A stretch of DNA of 44,805 nt from Enteropsectra breve (taxonomy: Eukaryota; Microsporidia): assembly GCA_024243835.1 (NCBI GenBank), contig JALPMN010000627.1, positions 1 through 44,805 on the forward strand, given 5' to 3'. Shown piece by piece: positions 44,263 through 44,805 of the stretch. Position numbers and translations under genes: made by a program. The notes beneath the pieces were generated by a model, which saw nothing but the letters and a program-made list of their open reading frames with translations, ran no database searches and was not told the origin of the DNA. The first letter of the stretch is position 1. Each line of letters starts with the position of its first letter.

Positions 44263-44741
44263 GTATCACTAACCATTATACGCGAAATTCTTGCCAATAT
44301 TATTGCTAGCAACATCTTTCGACTACTGAAGGATGTTTCAAATTTTACAGATCTGTGTTTTAGAATTAAAAATCTCAAGTATGCTGCGCATTACGCTTGC
44401 CTCAGAAAAATCTTTTATTTAGGCATCTTGCAACGTTAACATGAGACGGTAGATTTTGAGATCTTGATTGTAAATACTCCAGCTTCCAATTTAGAGCTGC
44501 GAAAGGAATTTCTTGCAAAGAAGAGTGCCAGTGACAAGAGTGCTGAGTCCAGCAGAAAAAATAAAATATAGGCAGGCATTATTTTCAGATCAGTGAGAAA
44601 TTATTAAAACTGATTGATGGGGAGTTAATCGGGTTTGATATTGATTGGGGTCCTTTTGTGAGTATCGTCAGAAAACACATACCGTATTTCTCATATTTAA
44701 AGCCCGGGCTTGTATTTAACAAGTCTCAGAAAAAAATCTAA
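44263..44741 (+). pseudogene. Decayed protein-coding gene at the right end
   Basis: Starting beside the p24 start but on the other strand. One frame from 44263 is open to TAA 44437 (TIIREILANIIASNIFRLLK ... LKYAAHYACLRKIFYLG) and continues in phase to TAG 44569 (HETVDFEILIVNTPASNLEL...). After a one-base shift the next frame is open to TAA 44739 (KLIDGELIGFDIDWGPFVSI, then RKHIPYFSYLKPGLVF). All three blocks look like one protein in order, with one stop and one frameshift, and no ATG at the beginning. No family is recognised. A spliced gene is a less likely alternative. Confidence 0.4.
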
Positions 44742-44759
44742 TAGAAGCCCGGAGGGCTT
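44700..44759. repeat. Two related GC palindromes
   Basis: AAGCCCGGGCTT (44700-44711, perfect) and AAGCCC-GGA-GGGCTT (44745-44759) lie 33 bp apart, around the end of the decayed gene and just before a possible new start. Confidence 0.5.
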
Positions 44760-44764
44760 ATAAT

Positions 44765-44805
44765 ATGGTGTTTTTTGAAATTTTTATTGTTCTTCTTCTG
44801 AAAAA
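44765..44805 (+). CDS. Possible 5' end of a gene cut by the window
   Basis: ATG at 44765 opens MVFFEIFIVLLLK, a signal-peptide-like start that runs off the window. GGGCTTATAAT lies just upstream. Only 13 codons are visible, so this is tentative. Confidence 0.25.
   Translation, partial: MVFFEIFIVLLLK

Overview
The window looks like nuclear DNA of a microsporidian or a very close relative (Rozellomycota-type fungal parasite). The DNA is AT-rich. About 27 intact genes lie on both strands, all readable as single uninterrupted frames with no convincing introns. The proteins are eukaryotic but mostly shorter than their yeast or human relatives: Mrd1 about 415 aa, Psf2 about 169 aa, a BRCA2-like protein of 555 aa. 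Many start codons have a C-triplet just upstream (CCC-AA-ATG, CCCTAATG, CCCTGATG), which resembles the start-proximal CCC/GGG signal described for microsporidia. The species cannot be named from sequence alone.

Layout. 1-3.2 kb: a PUF RNA-binding protein, a small orphan and a Snu13/NHP2 (L7Ae) protein. 3.7-6.5 kb: a CSC1/OSCA/TMEM63 membrane channel. 7.1-8.7 kb: a compact BRCA2-like recombination mediator. 8.7-14.9 kb: two cysteine-rich secreted-protein genes with a shared upstream motif, an Eme1-like XPF-family protein, and long spacers holding decayed coding sequence. 15-17.9 kb: a CXXC orphan, then a 2.3-kb spacer with a 363-bp TA-flanked MITE and a dead hAT transposase fragment. 18-21.8 kb: a Dsk2/ubiquilin protein with a methionine-rich repeat, and an RtcB RNA ligase. 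22.3-26.9 kb: an orphan, GINS subunit Psf2, a RhoGAP and a polytopic membrane protein. 27-34.2 kb: an exported orphan, an Aurora kinase, a GOLPH3/Vps74 protein, a Trm4/NSUN2 tRNA methyltransferase and Mrd1. 34.4-38.2 kb: a RasGEF-like protein and SMC6. 38.4-44.2 kb: a small secreted protein, a ubiquitin protease, a Lys-rich protein, a bacterial-type cytidylate kinase and a p24 cargo protein. The right end carries a decayed gene and perhaps the first codons of another.

Genome maintenance is well represented: BRCA2-like, Eme1-like, SMC6, Psf2 and Aurora. RNA work is represented by PUF, Snu13, RtcB, Trm4 and Mrd1; ubiquitin by Dsk2 and USP; secretion by p24 and Vps74. They are not arranged as operons. 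The most unusual items are the BRCA2-like protein with one BRC-like repeat, the bacterial-type Cmk, RtcB in a fungal-type genome, the paired secreted cysteine-rich genes, the MITE with its neighbouring hAT relic, and several gene relics or unannotated coding-like/RNA-like islands in the spacers.
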